A stretch of DNA of 64,000 nt, from the NCBI RefSeq assembly GCF_900519355.1, contig NZ_ULHE01000002.1:372001-436000 (forward strand), read 5' to 3'. Positions 38,580-48,066 of the stretch are shown here, one piece after another. Position 1 is the first letter of the stretch. Each line of letters begins with the position of its first letter. The notes beneath the pieces are model-generated. The model did not search any database and had not been told where the DNA came from. It worked only from the letters and a program-made list of their open reading frames with translations. This DNA comes from Corynebacterium lactis (lineage in GTDB: Bacteria; Actinomycetota; Actinomycetes; Mycobacteriales; Mycobacteriaceae). The position numbers and the translations under genes were made by a program.

Positions 38580-40922
38580 ATGACTGAAATTCACGTGCAC
38601 GACGACACCGTCGATCACGCAGCCGAGACCCCTGACATCGCCCAGCCGTGGGCCGAGCTGGGTCTGAAAGAAGACGAGTACCAGCGCATCCGCGACATCC
38701 TGGGCCGTCGCCCCACCGACGCCGAGCTGGCGATGTACTCGGTGATGTGGTCCGAGCACTGCTCGTACAAGTCCTCCAAGGTGCACCTGCGCTACTTCGG
38801 CGAGACCACCACGGACGAGATGAAGTCCAAGATGCTGGCAGGCATCGGCGAGAACGCCGGCGTCGTCGATATCGGAGACGGCTGGGCCGTGACCTTCAAG
38901 GTCGAGTCCCACAACCACCCGTCCTACGTCGAGCCCTACCAGGGCGCTGCCACCGGCGTCGGTGGCATCGTCCGCGACATCATGGCCATGGGCGCCCGTC
39001 CGGTCGCCGTGATGGACCAGCTCCGCTTCGGCCCGGCCGACGCCCCGGACACGCAGCGCGTCCTGCCGGGCGTCGTCGCGGGTGTGGGCGGCTACGGCAA
39101 CTGCCTGGGCTTGCCGAACATCGGCGGCGAGACCGTCTTCGACGAGTCCTACGCCGGTAACCCGCTGGTCAACGCCCTGTGTGTCGGTGTCCTCCCCGTC
39201 GAGGACCTGCACCTGGCGTTCGCGACCGGCACCGGCAACCGCGTCATTCTCTTCGGCTCCCGCACCGGCCTCGACGGCATCGGCGGTGTGTCCGTCCTGG
39301 CGTCGGACACCTTCGAGGAGGGCGCCGAGCGTAAGCTGCCGGCCGTCCAGGTCGGCGACCCCTTCGCCGAGAAGGTCCTCATCGAGTGCTGCCTGGACCT
39401 CTACAAGGCCGACGTCGTCGTCGGTATCCAGGACCTCGGCGGCGCGGGCCTGTCCTGCGCCGTCTCCGAGCTGGCCGCATCCGGCGAGGGCGGCATGGCC
39501 GTCAACCTGGACAACGTCCACCTGCGCGCCGAGAACATGACCGCCGCGGAGATCCTCTCCTCGGAGTCGCAGGAGCGCATGTGCGCCATTGTCCGCCCGG
39601 AGGACGTGGACAAGTTCATGGAGATCTGCGCCAAGTGGGACGTCATCGCGTCCGACATCGGCGAGGTCACCGAGAACCCGAACCTGGTCATCACCCACGA
39701 CGGCAAGACTGTGGTCGACGCGCCGCCGAAGACCATCGCCGACGAGGGCCCGACCTACCACCGCCCGTACGCGCGTCCCGACTGGCAGGACGCCCTCCAG
39801 GCCGAGCGCGACCTGGCCCGCCCGTCGTCAAGCGACGATTTGCGGAAGACCATGCTGGACCTGGCCGCGAGCCCGGCCCTGTGCTCGCGTGCCCACATCA
39901 CCGAGCAGTACGACCGCTACGTGCGCGGCAACACCGTCGCGGCGAAGAACTCCGACGCCGGCGTGCTGCGCGTCAACGAGGAGACCGGCCGCGGCATCGC
40001 GATCGCGACCGACGCCTCGGGCCGCTACACCAAGCTCGACCCGCGCACGGGTGCCCGACTGGCGCTGGCCGAGGCGCACCGCAATGTCACCGTCACCGGC
40101 GCGAAGCCGTACGCGGTGTCGAACTGCATGAACTTCGGCTCGCCGGAGAACCCGGACGCGATGTGGCAGTTCGCCGAGGCCGTCCGCGGTCTCGCCGACG
40201 GCTGCGCGGAGCTGTCCGTGCCGGTCACCGGCGGTAACGTCTCCTTCTACAACCAGACCGGCGACGAGCCGATCCTGCCGACCCCTGTAATCGCCGTCCT
40301 GGGCATCGTCGACGACGTCGAGCACGCTATCGGCAACCGCCTGGGCGCCGTCTCCGGCGAGGAGGAGGTCCTCTACCTGCTGGGCGAGACCGACGACGAG
40401 CTGGGCGGCTCCATCTGGCAGCAGGTCGCCCACGGCGAGCTGGGCGGCATGCCGCCGCGCGATCGCCTGGACGCCGAGGAGCGCCTGGTCGAGTTCTTCC
40501 ACGGCACCATCGCCGCCGACGGCCGGCACTTCGTCGCCTCCGCGCGCGACCTGTCCGAGGGCGGCCTCTCTCAGGCTCTCATTGAGGCCGCGATTCAGTC
40601 CGGCGTTGGCCTGAAGGTCTCGCTTGACGACGTCTCCTCGGACGCCTTCGTTGCCCTGTTCTCGGAGTCGTCCGCGCGAGCACTCGTCTCCGTCCCGGCA
40701 TCTGCCGCGGAGAAGCTCGAAGCTCGGGCGCAGGCCACCGGCGTGAAGGCTGTCCGCATCGGCGAGGTCGTTGTGGGCTCCGATGCTCCGGTTATCGAGA
40801 TCACCGGCGCGGGCGCCGAGATCTCCCTGCCGGTCGCAGAGGCGAAGGAGGCGTGGGAGTCCACGCTGCCGCGCCTGTTCGCCCACGCCGCCGGTGCCAA
40901 CTCCGTCGTCGAGGCGGAGTAG
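38580..40922 (+). CDS. purL: Phosphoribosylformylglycinamidine synthase subunit PurL
   Basis: Catalytic ATP-dependent subunit that converts FGAR to FGAM. Small-type PurL of 780 residues: [50 protein letters not shown] and [13 protein letters not shown]. It ends the purSQL operon. The ribosome site is GATAGGTGAGGAAAC just upstream. Confidence 0.97.
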   Translation: MTEIHVHDDTVDHAAETPDIAQPWAELGLKEDEYQRIRDILGRRPTDAELAMYSVMWSEHCSYKSSKVHLRYFGETTTDEMKSKMLAGIGENAGVVDIGDGWAVTFKVESHNHPSYVEPYQGAATGVGGIVRDIMAMGARPVAVMDQLRFGPADAPDTQRVLPGVVAGVGGYGNCLGLPNIGGETVFDESYAGNPLVNALCVGVLPVEDLHLAFATGTGNRVILFGSRTGLDGIGGVSVLASDTFEEGAERKLPAVQVGDPFAEKVLIECCLDLYKADVVVGIQDLGGAGLSCAVSELAASGEGGMAVNLDNVHLRAENMTAAEILSSESQERMCAIVRPEDVDKFMEICAKWDVIASDIGEVTENPNLVITHDGKTVVDAPPKTIADEGPTYHRPYARPDWQDALQAERDLARPSSSDDLRKTMLDLAASPALCSRAHITEQYDRYVRGNTVAAKNSDAGVLRVNEETGRGIAIATDASGRYTKLDPRTGARLALAEAHRNVTVTGAKPYAVSNCMNFGSPENPDAMWQFAEAVRGLADGCAELSVPVTGGNVSFYNQTGDEPILPTPVIAVLGIVDDVEHAIGNRLGAVSGEEEVLYLLGETDDELGGSIWQQVAHGELGGMPPRDRLDAEERLVEFFHGTIAADGRHFVASARDLSEGGLSQALIEAAIQSGVGLKVSLDDVSSDAFVALFSESSARALVSVPASAAEKLEARAQATGVKAVRIGEVVVGSDAPVIEITGAGAEISLPVAEAKEAWESTLPRLFAHAAGANSVVEAE

Positions 40923-40965
40923 TGGAGCATCGCAGTAGTACGGCCTAGCCCGAGAGGGCACTACG

Positions 40966-41000
40966 GGCCTTAAAAGGCCGATGGGGCAGGCCCCGCATCG
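40966..41000 (+). terminator. Possible terminator after purL
   Basis: GGCCTT-AA-AAGGCC at 40966-40979, followed by a second imperfect stem (GATGGGGC with GCCCCGCATC). No T tract, so factor-independent termination is doubtful. Confidence 0.35.
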
Positions 41001-41136
41001 CGTGATTTCCCCGGACTAGGACGGGGGAGTCGGCGTGCGGGGCCTGTGCTTTGCTTCTGGGCCCCGCGCCCTCTTCCTCGTACGCGGGCCCCAAGACCAC
41101 GGCGCCGTAACCTCCTGCCGAATCCGTGGCCACCGC

Positions 41137-41142
41137 TACACT
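41137..41142 (+). promoter_or_regulatory. -10 box of leaderless membrane protein gene
   Basis: TACACT, six bases before the ATG at 41149. Confidence 0.5.
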
Positions 41143-41148
41143 GTCAGC

Positions 41149-41862
41149 ATGACTTCGAGCACCAACTCCACCGAGCGGGATCCGCAGGATGCGCGTGATC
41201 CCCGCGAGGATCTGCCCAGCTTCCTGCGGGAGCCGGATCGCGTGGACAAGATTCTCTATGCGTCCCTGATGGTGGTGGCCGTCTACGGCTTCGCCCTCAT
41301 CCCGTTTCGCGCGGTGCTGCTGCTGGAGCACACCTTCCTGCACACGTGGCTGTCGGGATCGAACCTGTCGGTGCTGATTCTCGCGGCCAAGAACCCGGAT
41401 CGCCCCTGGTTTCTGGCCTTCGTGGTGGTTGTCGCCGCGCTGTCGACCATCAAGTTCATGCCGCTGTTCTATTGGATGGGCAAGAAGTGGGGGCCGGAAT
41501 TCATCACCATGAGTTTCGGTGGCTACCCGCCCCGCTGGTTTAAGAAGATGGAGGCGTTCATCTACCGGCGCATCGATGTCAGCCTTTTCGCCTCCTTCGT
41601 GCCCTTCTCTCCGATCCCGGCGACAATCGTCGTGGGCATCGGTGGCATCGCCCGAGCGAAGGGTTGGCTGGTGGGCCTATACCTCTTCGCCTTTGCCGTG
41701 ATGCTCAAGTGCTTCTACCTCTACCTGGGCATCACTTTTGGGCCGAGCATTCAGTCGTCGCTGGAGACCATTGACAAGTACGTCATGTACATCACCCTTG
41801 CGCTGATCGCGTGGATGTTCCTGTCTATCTGGTGGAAGAACTCCAAGAAGGCCGCGAAGTAG
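41149..41862 (+). CDS. Polytopic membrane protein of unknown function
   Basis: 237 residues: a polar N-terminus rich in Asp/Arg/Thr, then about five hydrophobic helices. The middle (FGGYPPRWFKKMEAFIYRR, then FVPFSPIPATIVVGIGGIARAKG) resembles the re-entrant region of DedA/VTT-domain proteins, with Pro pairs and a following Gly-rich helix, but I cannot assign it firmly. The C-terminus is lysine-rich. The start is set by the -10 box. It stands between purL and the thioesterase gene, with no operon partner. Confidence 0.7.
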   Translation: MTSSTNSTERDPQDARDPREDLPSFLREPDRVDKILYASLMVVAVYGFALIPFRAVLLLEHTFLHTWLSGSNLSVLILAAKNPDRPWFLAFVVVVAALSTIKFMPLFYWMGKKWGPEFITMSFGGYPPRWFKKMEAFIYRRIDVSLFASFVPFSPIPATIVVGIGGIARAKGWLVGLYLFAFAVMLKCFYLYLGITFGPSIQSSLETIDKYVMYITLALIAWMFLSIWWKNSKKAAK

Positions 41863-41905
41863 CCTGTGCTCTGCGTCTGAGCCCTTACGCGGCCAACTCC
41901 TGCTA

Positions 41906-42913
41906 CTAGCGCCCCTCGGGCAGTACCAGCGGCATCGGGCTGTACTCGTCGCGAAGGGCCTTCAGCGCCAGGTCGTGGGCGTGCAGGCGCTTATCCTCGT
42001 CGGTGGTCGGCTGGAAGTGCGGCACCGGTTGCGGCTTGAAGTCGTCGTCGATGGCCACGTACGTCATGGTGGAGTGCAGCGCCTTCTGCAGACCGCCGAG
42101 GCCCTTTCGTGGCTCGCCACAGAAGACCTGCACCGACAGGTGCATCGACGTGGTGCCGGTGCGCAGGATACGGGCGCGAACCTCCACCAGGTCTCCGATG
42201 TGGATCGGGCGGTAGAAGCGGATGCCGCCGGCGTAGACGGCGATGGTCTGCCGCCCGGCCCAGTTCATCGTGATGGCCGTCGCAGCTTCGTCGATCCACT
42301 CCATGGCGGTGCCGCCATGGACGTTGCCGCCCCAGTTGACGTCGGTAGGCTTCGCGAGGAATCGGGTGGTCATCTCAGGCGCGGAGGAGTCCGCGGAATA
42401 CGTCTGGGCGCGCATCGCGGCCTCGATGTCGCGGCGCAGCTCCACGCGGGACAGGGCCGCCTGCTGCGTGCGGATCTCGTCGTCGGTCTGCGGGATCCAC
42501 TTTGGCACAGGGGAGGGCTTACGGTCCTCGTCCATCGCAACGAAAATGACCAGGCAGTCCGCGGCGCGGGTGAACTTGCCGTCGCGCGGGTCCGCGGAGA
42601 GCACCTCGTTGACAATGTGCATGGAGGTGCGTCCCGTATGGGCAATCTTGGAGCGGACCTCCACCAGGTGCCCGCTGGGGATGGGCCGCGTGAAGTGGAT
42701 ATGCCCGAAGTAGGCGGTGACGCAGTACTTACCCGACCAGGCGGTCGCGCACGCGTAGGCCGCCTTGTCAATCCACTGCAGGACTCGGCCGCCGTGGACG
42801 GAATTAGAGCCGGCCATGATCACGTCGGTAGGCGCGGCCATGAAGCGGAGAGTCAGGGAGGGGGAAGCGGGGGCGTGGACCTCGAGGTCCTTATCAGTCG
42901 ACTGCGTATCCAT
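41906..42913 (-). CDS. Double hot-dog acyl-CoA thioesterase
   Basis: Hydrolyses acyl-CoA to free acid and CoA. Two hot-dog domains: the first around SVHGGRVLQWIDKAA, the second around NVHGGTAMEWIDEAA, each with the HGG and Asp of the YciA/BACH group, joined by a charged linker. 335 residues from the ATG at 42913, which follows a TATTGT box by seven bases (leaderless). It is divergent from the SCP-like gene; the two starts are only 30 bases apart. Confidence 0.88.
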   Translation of the reverse strand: MDTQSTDKDLEVHAPASPSLTLRFMAAPTDVIMAGSNSVHGGRVLQWIDKAAYACATAWSGKYCVTAYFGHIHFTRPIPSGHLVEVRSKIAHTGRTSMHIVNEVLSADPRDGKFTRAADCLVIFVAMDEDRKPSPVPKWIPQTDDEIRTQQAALSRVELRRDIEAAMRAQTYSADSSAPEMTTRFLAKPTDVNWGGNVHGGTAMEWIDEAATAITMNWAGRQTIAVYAGGIRFYRPIHIGDLVEVRARILRTGTTSMHLSVQVFCGEPRKGLGGLQKALHSTMTYVAIDDDFKPQPVPHFQPTTDEDKRLHAHDLALKALRDEYSPMPLVLPEGR

Positions 42914-42920
42914 AACTAAA

Positions 42921-42926
42921 ACAATA
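42921..42926 (-). promoter_or_regulatory. -10 box of leaderless thioesterase gene
   Basis: TATTGT on the minus strand, seven bases before the ATG at 42913. Confidence 0.5.
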
Positions 42927-42930
42927 ACTC

Positions 42931-42936
42931 TAGGAT
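42931..42936 (+). promoter_or_regulatory. -10 box of leaderless SCP-like gene
   Basis: TAGGAT followed by GGGGGAC and the ATG at 42944. The arrangement is nearly identical to that of purF at 43519. Confidence 0.55.
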
Positions 42937-42943
42937 GGGGGAC

Positions 42944-43396
42944 ATGGCACCAAAAATTTCGCCTGCCGACGTCCGCAGCGCCCTGGCCGTCGTCGCCCCG
43001 TGGGTGGAGGCAACGCTGGCCGAGAGGGGGCTGCCCCTGAATTCGCAGGTTGCGGGGCATAACGAGGCGCCCGAGCCCGCCCGGCCACGCGGGTCTGACC
43101 AGCGCCCTTCACGCGCCGCCCTCGCCAAGGCCACGCGACTGTCCGCCCGCATGCTCGCGCAGGAGGCGCCGGGCCACAGCGTTGAGGTGCGCGTCCCACC
43201 CTTTGTCGCCGTCCAGTGCATAGAGGGCCCTCGGCACACGCGCGGCACCCCGCCGAATGTTGTCGAAACCTCGCCCGAAATCTGGCTCGGGCTCGCCCTC
43301 GGCCTGTTGCATTACGACGACGCGTTGTCCCATATCGACGCCTCGGGGACGAGGGCGGCGGAGATCGCGGCGCACCTGCCGGTCGCTCGGGTGTAA
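42944..43396 (+). CDS. Small sterol-carrier-family protein
   Basis: 150 residues. The body (EVRVPPFVAVQCIEGPRHTRG, then WLGLALGLLHYDDAL and HIDASGTRAAEIAAHLPV) matches the actinobacterial proteins annotated as sterol carrier family, which contact a hydrophobic ligand; no reaction is known. It lies directly upstream of purF, as commonly seen in Corynebacterium, but has its own leaderless promoter. Confidence 0.75.
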   Translation: MAPKISPADVRSALAVVAPWVEATLAERGLPLNSQVAGHNEAPEPARPRGSDQRPSRAALAKATRLSARMLAQEAPGHSVEVRVPPFVAVQCIEGPRHTRGTPPNVVETSPEIWLGLALGLLHYDDALSHIDASGTRAAEIAAHLPVARV

Positions 43397-43518
43397 ACCC
43401 CAATTGGCGGCCAGCGGTGGCCGGCGTCGTCAAGCGAACAGAAGCGAGCTTTCTTGGGAACAAATGCAGTGGGGGGTTTGGAACCTTCGTAAATTAGTAC
43501 CCGCGGGGGTGGGGATAT

Positions 43519-43524
43519 TAGGGT
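43519..43524 (+). promoter_or_regulatory. -10 box of leaderless purF
   Basis: TAGGGT, seven bases (GGGGGAC) before the GTG at 43532. Confidence 0.55.
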
Positions 43525-43531
43525 GGGGGAC

Positions 43532-45093
43532 GTGGCCGATACCAAAATTTCAGGTGCACCAGATTCCATCGCTTCGCCGATTTCCCCCTTCGATGACCTG
43601 GGGGAGACCGCCCCTCGTGAGGAATGCGGCGTATTCGGCGTGTGGGCACCTGGTGAAGACGTGTCCAAACTTACCTACTACGGCTTGTTCGCCCTGCAGC
43701 ACCGCGGTCAGGAGGCCGCCGGTATCGCAGTGGGCGACGGCGATCAAATCCTCGTATTCAAGGACCTGGGTCTTGTCTCGCAGGTCTTTGACGAACAAAC
43801 TCTTGACGCCCTGAAGGGCTACGTCTCGGTGGGGCACACGCGCTACACCACCGCAGGCGCCCCAGCCTGGGAAAACGCTCAGCCCATGTTCCAGATGGCC
43901 TCGGACGGCACTGATATCGCCCTGGGGCACAACGGTAACCTGACCAACCACGTCACCCTGTATCGGGAAGCTGTGCACAAGGGGCTCGTCCCCGAGGATG
44001 GCGCGATGCCGAGCGACTCGGCAATCATGACCGCGCTGCTCGCGGACGAGACAGGCAAGGCCGATCACCCGGAGGAAGAGGGCTGCTCGACGCGGGTGGA
44101 GGCAGCTGCGATGAAGCTGCTGCCGCGCCTGAAGGGCGCCTTCTGCCTGACCTTCACCGACGGCGAGACCCTCTACGCTGCGCGCGATCCCTACGGTGTG
44201 CGCCCGCTGTGCCTGGGTCGCCTCGCCACCGGCTGGGTTGTCGCCTCGGAGACCTGTGCGCTCGACATCGTCGGTGCCTCCTTCGTCCGCGAGATCGAGC
44301 GGGCGAGCTCGTCTCCATCGACGCCTCCGGCGTGCGCTCGCGTCGCTTCGCGAAGACCACCCACGCGGGCTGCATCTTCGAGTACGTGTACCTGGCGCGA
44401 CCCGACTCCGTCATCCGCGGGCGCTCCGTCAACGCGGTTCGCCTGGAACTCGGTCGCCAGTTGGCCCGAGAGTTTCCCGCCGACGGGGACTTGGTCATGC
44501 CCGTCCCCGAGTCCGGCACCCCGGCCGCCGTGGGCTACGCGCAGGAGTCCGGGATTCCATTCGGCCAGGGCCTGACGAAGAACGGCTACGTCGGTCGCAC
44601 GTTCATTCAGCCCTCGCAGACCATCCGCCAACTGGGCATCCGCCTGAAGCTCAACCCGCTGAAGGAAGTCATCGCCGGTAAGCGACTCGTCGTGGTCGAT
44701 GACTCCATCGTGCGCGGTAACACGCAGCGTGCCTTGATCCGCATGCTGCGCGAGGCCGGTGCGAAGGAAGTCCACGTCCGGATTGCGTCCCCGCCGGTGA
44801 AGTGGCCCTGCTTCTACGGCATCGATTTCGCGTCCCCCGGCGAGCTACTGGCTAACGGCGTCGACGAGAACGACGTCGTCCAGGGCATTGCCACCGCCAT
44901 CGGCGCCGACAGCCTCGGATTCGTGTCCGTCGAGGGCATGGTGGCGGCCTCGCAGCAGGCACCCGCCGAGGTCTGCTGCGCCTGCTTCGACGGCAAATAC
45001 CCGCTGGGGCTGCCGGAGGGCAACCCCAACGCGGCCGCCGTGGAGAAGATGCAGGCAGCTCAGGCGGCCAAGAACGCCAGTGCTACTGCCTAA
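43532..45093 (+). CDS. purF: Amidophosphoribosyltransferase PurF, with frame break
   Basis: First committed step of purine synthesis: PRPP plus glutamine to phosphoribosylamine. The N-terminal nucleophile domain begins after a propeptide at REECGVFGVW. The frame runs to SFVREIE and resumes in another frame at GELVSIDASG, with the break near 44300 (GAGCGGGCGAG). Adding one base gives 520 residues. The PRPP site VVVDDSIVRGNT and the Cys residues of an Fe-S type enzyme (VCCACF) are present. The start is the GTG at 43532 by its -10 box; the GTG at 43523 is possible. Because the enzyme is essential without purines, a missing base in the assembly is likely. Confidence 0.9.
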
Positions 45094-45187
45094 ACCGCAG
45101 TGCAAAAACCTCAACTCCCGATCCCCTCAATCCGCAGATACAAAACCCGGGCCAGTACGGTCCGAGAAAGCCTAAGCGAGAACCTCC

Positions 45188-46252
45188 ATGACTGAGAATG
45201 TTTCCGGTGCCTCCTACGCCGCAGCCGGCGTCGACATCGAAGCCGGCGACCGCGCCGTCGAACTCTTCGCCCCGATCGCGAAGAAGGCAACCCGCCCCGA
45301 GGTCCGCGGTGGGCTCGGCGGATTCGCCGGCCTGTTTGCTCTCGGCAACTTCGAAAAGCCACTGCTTGCCGCGTCCTCCGACGGCGTTGGCACAAAGCTC
45401 GCCGTGGCACAGGCCGTCGGCAAGCACGACACGATCGGCCTCGACCTCGTAGCTATGGTTGTCGACGACCTGGTCGTCTGCGGCGCGGAGCCTCTGTTCC
45501 TGCAGGACTACATTGCGATTGGCAAGGTTGTTCCGGAGCACGTCGCGGAGATCGTCTCGGGCATCGCGGAGGGCTGCATTCAGGCCGGCTGCGCGCTGCT
45601 CGGCGGCGAAACCGCGGAGCACCCAGGCGTGATGGAGCCGGACGAGTACGATGTTTCGGCCACCGGCGTCGGTGTCGTTGAGGAAGATAAGGTTCTCGGC
45701 CCGGATCGTGTTCGCGAGGGTGATGCCATCATCGCGATGGCGTCCTCGGGCCTGCACTCCAATGGTTACTCCCTGGCACGCCACGTCCTCCTGGAGAAGG
45801 CCGGCCTGGAGCTTGACGGCTACGTGGAGGACTTCGGCCGTACCCTCGGTGAGGAGCTGCTGGAACCAACGAAGATTTACGCCAAGGACTGCCTGGCCCT
45901 GATGAACGAGACCGAGGTCCGCACCTTCTGCCACGTCACCGGCGGTGGCCTGGTGGGCAACATGGTTCGCATCATGCCGGAGGGCCTGACCGCAGAGATG
46001 AGCCGCGCGACCTGGAACCCGGGTCCGATCTTCAAGACCATCGCTGAGCTGGGCAATGTTGCCCGTGAGGAGATGGAAAAGACCTTCAACATGGGCATCG
46101 GCATGGTCGCGATCGTCTCCGCTGAGGACCGCGATCGAGCCCTGGCACTGTTGACCGCACGCCACATCGACGCGTGGGAGCTCGGCACCGTTCGCGCCAG
46201 CGCGGAGGGCGAGGACGGCGCGGTCCTCACCGGCAGTCACCCACGGTTCTAA
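45188..46252 (+). CDS. purM: Phosphoribosylformylglycinamidine cyclo-ligase
   Basis: ATP-dependent closure of the imidazole ring (FGAM to AIR). Complete family pattern: SYAAAGVDIEAGDRAVEL, ASSDGVGTKLAVAQ, VVDDLVVCGAEPLFLQDYIA, LLGGETAEHPGVM and HVTGGGLVGNMVRI. 354 residues. It lies 94 bases after purF; the gap is C- and A-rich with little structure. A strong terminator follows. Confidence 0.96.
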   Translation: MTENVSGASYAAAGVDIEAGDRAVELFAPIAKKATRPEVRGGLGGFAGLFALGNFEKPLLAASSDGVGTKLAVAQAVGKHDTIGLDLVAMVVDDLVVCGAEPLFLQDYIAIGKVVPEHVAEIVSGIAEGCIQAGCALLGGETAEHPGVMEPDEYDVSATGVGVVEEDKVLGPDRVREGDAIIAMASSGLHSNGYSLARHVLLEKAGLELDGYVEDFGRTLGEELLEPTKIYAKDCLALMNETEVRTFCHVTGGGLVGNMVRIMPEGLTAEMSRATWNPGPIFKTIAELGNVAREEMEKTFNMGIGMVAIVSAEDRDRALALLTARHIDAWELGTVRASAEGEDGAVLTGSHPRF

Positions 46253-46287
46253 GCTCTGACGCCGCCCCGCTTGCCGGGGCGCCGCAC

Positions 46288-46343
46288 AAAAAGCGGGCAT
46301 CCCTTCGGCCTGAAAATGGCCTAGAGGGGATGCCCGCTTTTTT
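46288..46343 (+). terminator. Rho-independent terminator after purM
   Basis: AAAAAGCGGGCATCCC pairs with GGGATGCCCGCTTTTTT; T6 on the plus strand and A5 on the other make it bidirectional, serving DUF3073 as well. Confidence 0.92.
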
Positions 46344-46403
46344 ATGTTGTTAGTAAACGCTGCGCATCTCACTTGCGCCTCGCCGAGGTGCCCTATGCAG
46401 GCA

Positions 46404-46586
46404 TCAGCGATCGTGATCTGCGCCCGAGGCCCATTCCTCCCAGTCAGAGTAATCGTCTTCCCGATCGGACTCGTCAGACTTGCCGACGAGTTCCCGCTGG
46501 AGACGCTCCAAATCCATCTCTGGAGAATCGTACTTCAGCTGACGGGCAACCTTCGCCTGCTTTGCCTTCGCACGGCCGCGACCCAT
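46404..46586 (-). CDS. DUF3073 small charged protein
   Basis: 60 residues: a basic N-terminus (MGRGRAKAKQAKVARQLKY), then an acidic tail (SDESDREDDYSDWEEW). This is the conserved actinobacterial DUF3073 family of unknown function, commonly next to purM/purF as here. The ATG at 46586 has AAGGGGG eight bases upstream; an in-frame start at 46640 would have no ribosome site. Confidence 0.88.
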   Translation of the reverse strand: MGRGRAKAKQAKVARQLKYDSPEMDLERLQRELVGKSDESDREDDYSDWEEWASGADHDR

Positions 46587-46640
46587 GGCCTGACCCCCTT
46601 GTGTAATCCGTGGGCCGGCACGGGGATACGGCCGACCCAC

Positions 46641-46884
46641 TTATGTCTATTGCGTCAATTCCTGTAAGACACCATAGCCGATAAATGGAACAAGAGGTGA
46701 CGCGGGCATACCTAAACAGGGTCGTGTCCCCGCCCGAAAGCTTGAATACGACCCCATGAGCAGGGGAAATGGCAATTTAAAAAAGTGAGAAAAAAGTTAC
46801 GATGGCACTAACTTCACAGCTATCAGTTACTGCCCGGCCGTGCTCGCGCGAAGGGGCGCAGTCGGGCACGGCAATAGTTGCGGC
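46641..46884. other. 244-base non-coding interval
   Basis: No gene is supported. An A-rich stretch (AAAAAAGTGAGAAAAAAG, 46776-46793) and a stem GCCGTGC...GCACGGC around 46839-46873 are the only structure. The stem follows ygfZ and could help end it; the left part should hold the DUF3073 promoter. Confidence 0.35.
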
Positions 46885-48024
46885 CTATTCCTTTCCCCGC
46901 AGCTTGTTCATGGCGACCCGCCCCGGCGGGAGCTGCTCGATTCGGTCGATCGAGGCTGGGTCGACGGTCACCGCGCAGTCCCCGACGGTGAGGCCCTGGC
47001 TCTCCTGAGCAGAGCGTTTAACCAGCGCCAGGGCAATCGGACCGAAATCCGCGTGGTGGACCACTGTTCCGACTCGGCCCACCGAGCGCTTACCCGACAT
47101 GACCGCGTCTCCGGTCGAGGGCAGCGTTGCCGATCCATCGAGCTGCAGCATCACCAAAACTCGTGGGGAGCGACCAACGTTATGGACACGCGAGACGGTC
47201 TCCTGCCCGCGATAGCAGCCCTTGTTTAAGTGGACGGCCGCGGCATCGAACTCGGAGGCAATCCAGCGCGGAGCCTCGTGCGGGATCATCTTCTCGTCAA
47301 TATCGAGGCCCATCTCCGGGCGCAGCGACACGACCCGCTCGGCCTCCCAGCCCATCAGCCCCACCGGAGCCGCACCCGCCGCGACCAGTGCGTCCCACGC
47401 ACCAACGAGGTTCTCCCGGCGGACCAGGACGTCGACGCGACCACCCGAGGGCCACGGCAGGTGTCTCACGTAAGAATTGCCTACCGACGCCGCCTTGCCC
47501 ACCTGCGGGAAAGCGAGCCCCGCGGCCACGAGCATCTCGGGAGCCTTCGGGCCCATCACCGAGATGATCGCGCGCTCGGCCTCGCGGACCTCGACCTTCG
47601 ACCAGAAGATCATCATGGTCAGGTACTTCAGCAGCGATTCGAAGCCGACCGGCGCGACGTCGATAAGCACACTGTCTTCCAGGACCGTCAGCGTCATGTG
47701 GTGCACAACGTGGCCATTGGGGTCGAGGTTGAGGGCCTCTGTGACCGTGCCCGGCTGCGCCTCGTCGACTTTCTGCGAGAAAAGGGTGTTGAGGTAGGTC
47801 AGGCGATCCTCGCCCGTAACTTCGATGACTCTGTAGTGGGAGCGATCGACGACCCCGCAGTCCTCCTGCAGGTGGCGCTGCTCCACCAGCGGATTGCCGT
47901 AGTGCCACGCGACAGCTGACTGGCCACTGCTGCCGGAGCCTTCCTGTCCAGCTTCCAACCCGGCATCGAGCGCCGCGGCGCCCGACACGTGAGACATCAA
48001 AGGACTTACATATTCAACACTCAC
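46885..48024 (-). CDS. ygfZ: Folate-binding Fe-S assembly protein YgfZ/IbaG-type
   Basis: Tetrahydrofolate-binding protein of the GcvT fold that supports iron-sulfur and redox enzyme maturation. The hallmark KGCYRGQE motif is present (AVHLNKGCYRGQETVSRVH), with YLNTLFSQKV and LDPNGHVVHHMTL in the N-terminal domain. 379 residues from the GTG at 48024, which is fixed by a TAACAT box six bases before. Divergent from the class IV aminotransferase; only 42 bases separate the start codons, so the promoters overlap. Confidence 0.9.
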   Translation of the reverse strand: MSVEYVSPLMSHVSGAAALDAGLEAGQEGSGSSGQSAVAWHYGNPLVEQRHLQEDCGVVDRSHYRVIEVTGEDRLTYLNTLFSQKVDEAQPGTVTEALNLDPNGHVVHHMTLTVLEDSVLIDVAPVGFESLLKYLTMMIFWSKVEVREAERAIISVMGPKAPEMLVAAGLAFPQVGKAASVGNSYVRHLPWPSGGRVDVLVRRENLVGAWDALVAAGAAPVGLMGWEAERVVSLRPEMGLDIDEKMIPHEAPRWIASEFDAAAVHLNKGCYRGQETVSRVHNVGRSPRVLVMLQLDGSATLPSTGDAVMSGKRSVGRVGTVVHHADFGPIALALVKRSAQESQGLTVGDCAVTVDPASIDRIEQLPPGRVAMNKLRGKE

Positions 48025-48030
48025 CCCAAC

Positions 48031-48036
48031 ATGTTA
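48031..48036 (-). promoter_or_regulatory. -10 box of leaderless ygfZ
   Basis: TAACAT on the minus strand, six bases before the GTG at 48024. Confidence 0.55.
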
Positions 48037-48053
48037 ACCAGAATTCGACGCAA

Positions 48054-48059
48054 TATGCT
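48054..48059 (+). promoter_or_regulatory. -10 box of leaderless class IV aminotransferase gene
   Basis: TATGCT, seven bases before the ATG at 48067. Confidence 0.5.
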
Positions 48060-48066
48060 GGACGAT

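Noticed and set aside
44280..44320. Programmed ribosomal frameshift in purF
   Set aside because: No slippery heptamer or downstream structure, and five other genes show the same one-base defect, which points to a common technical cause.
46802..47008. 68-codon plus-strand frame overlapping the ygfZ 3' end
   Set aside because: Mostly antisense to ygfZ, no ribosome site that stands out and no family match.
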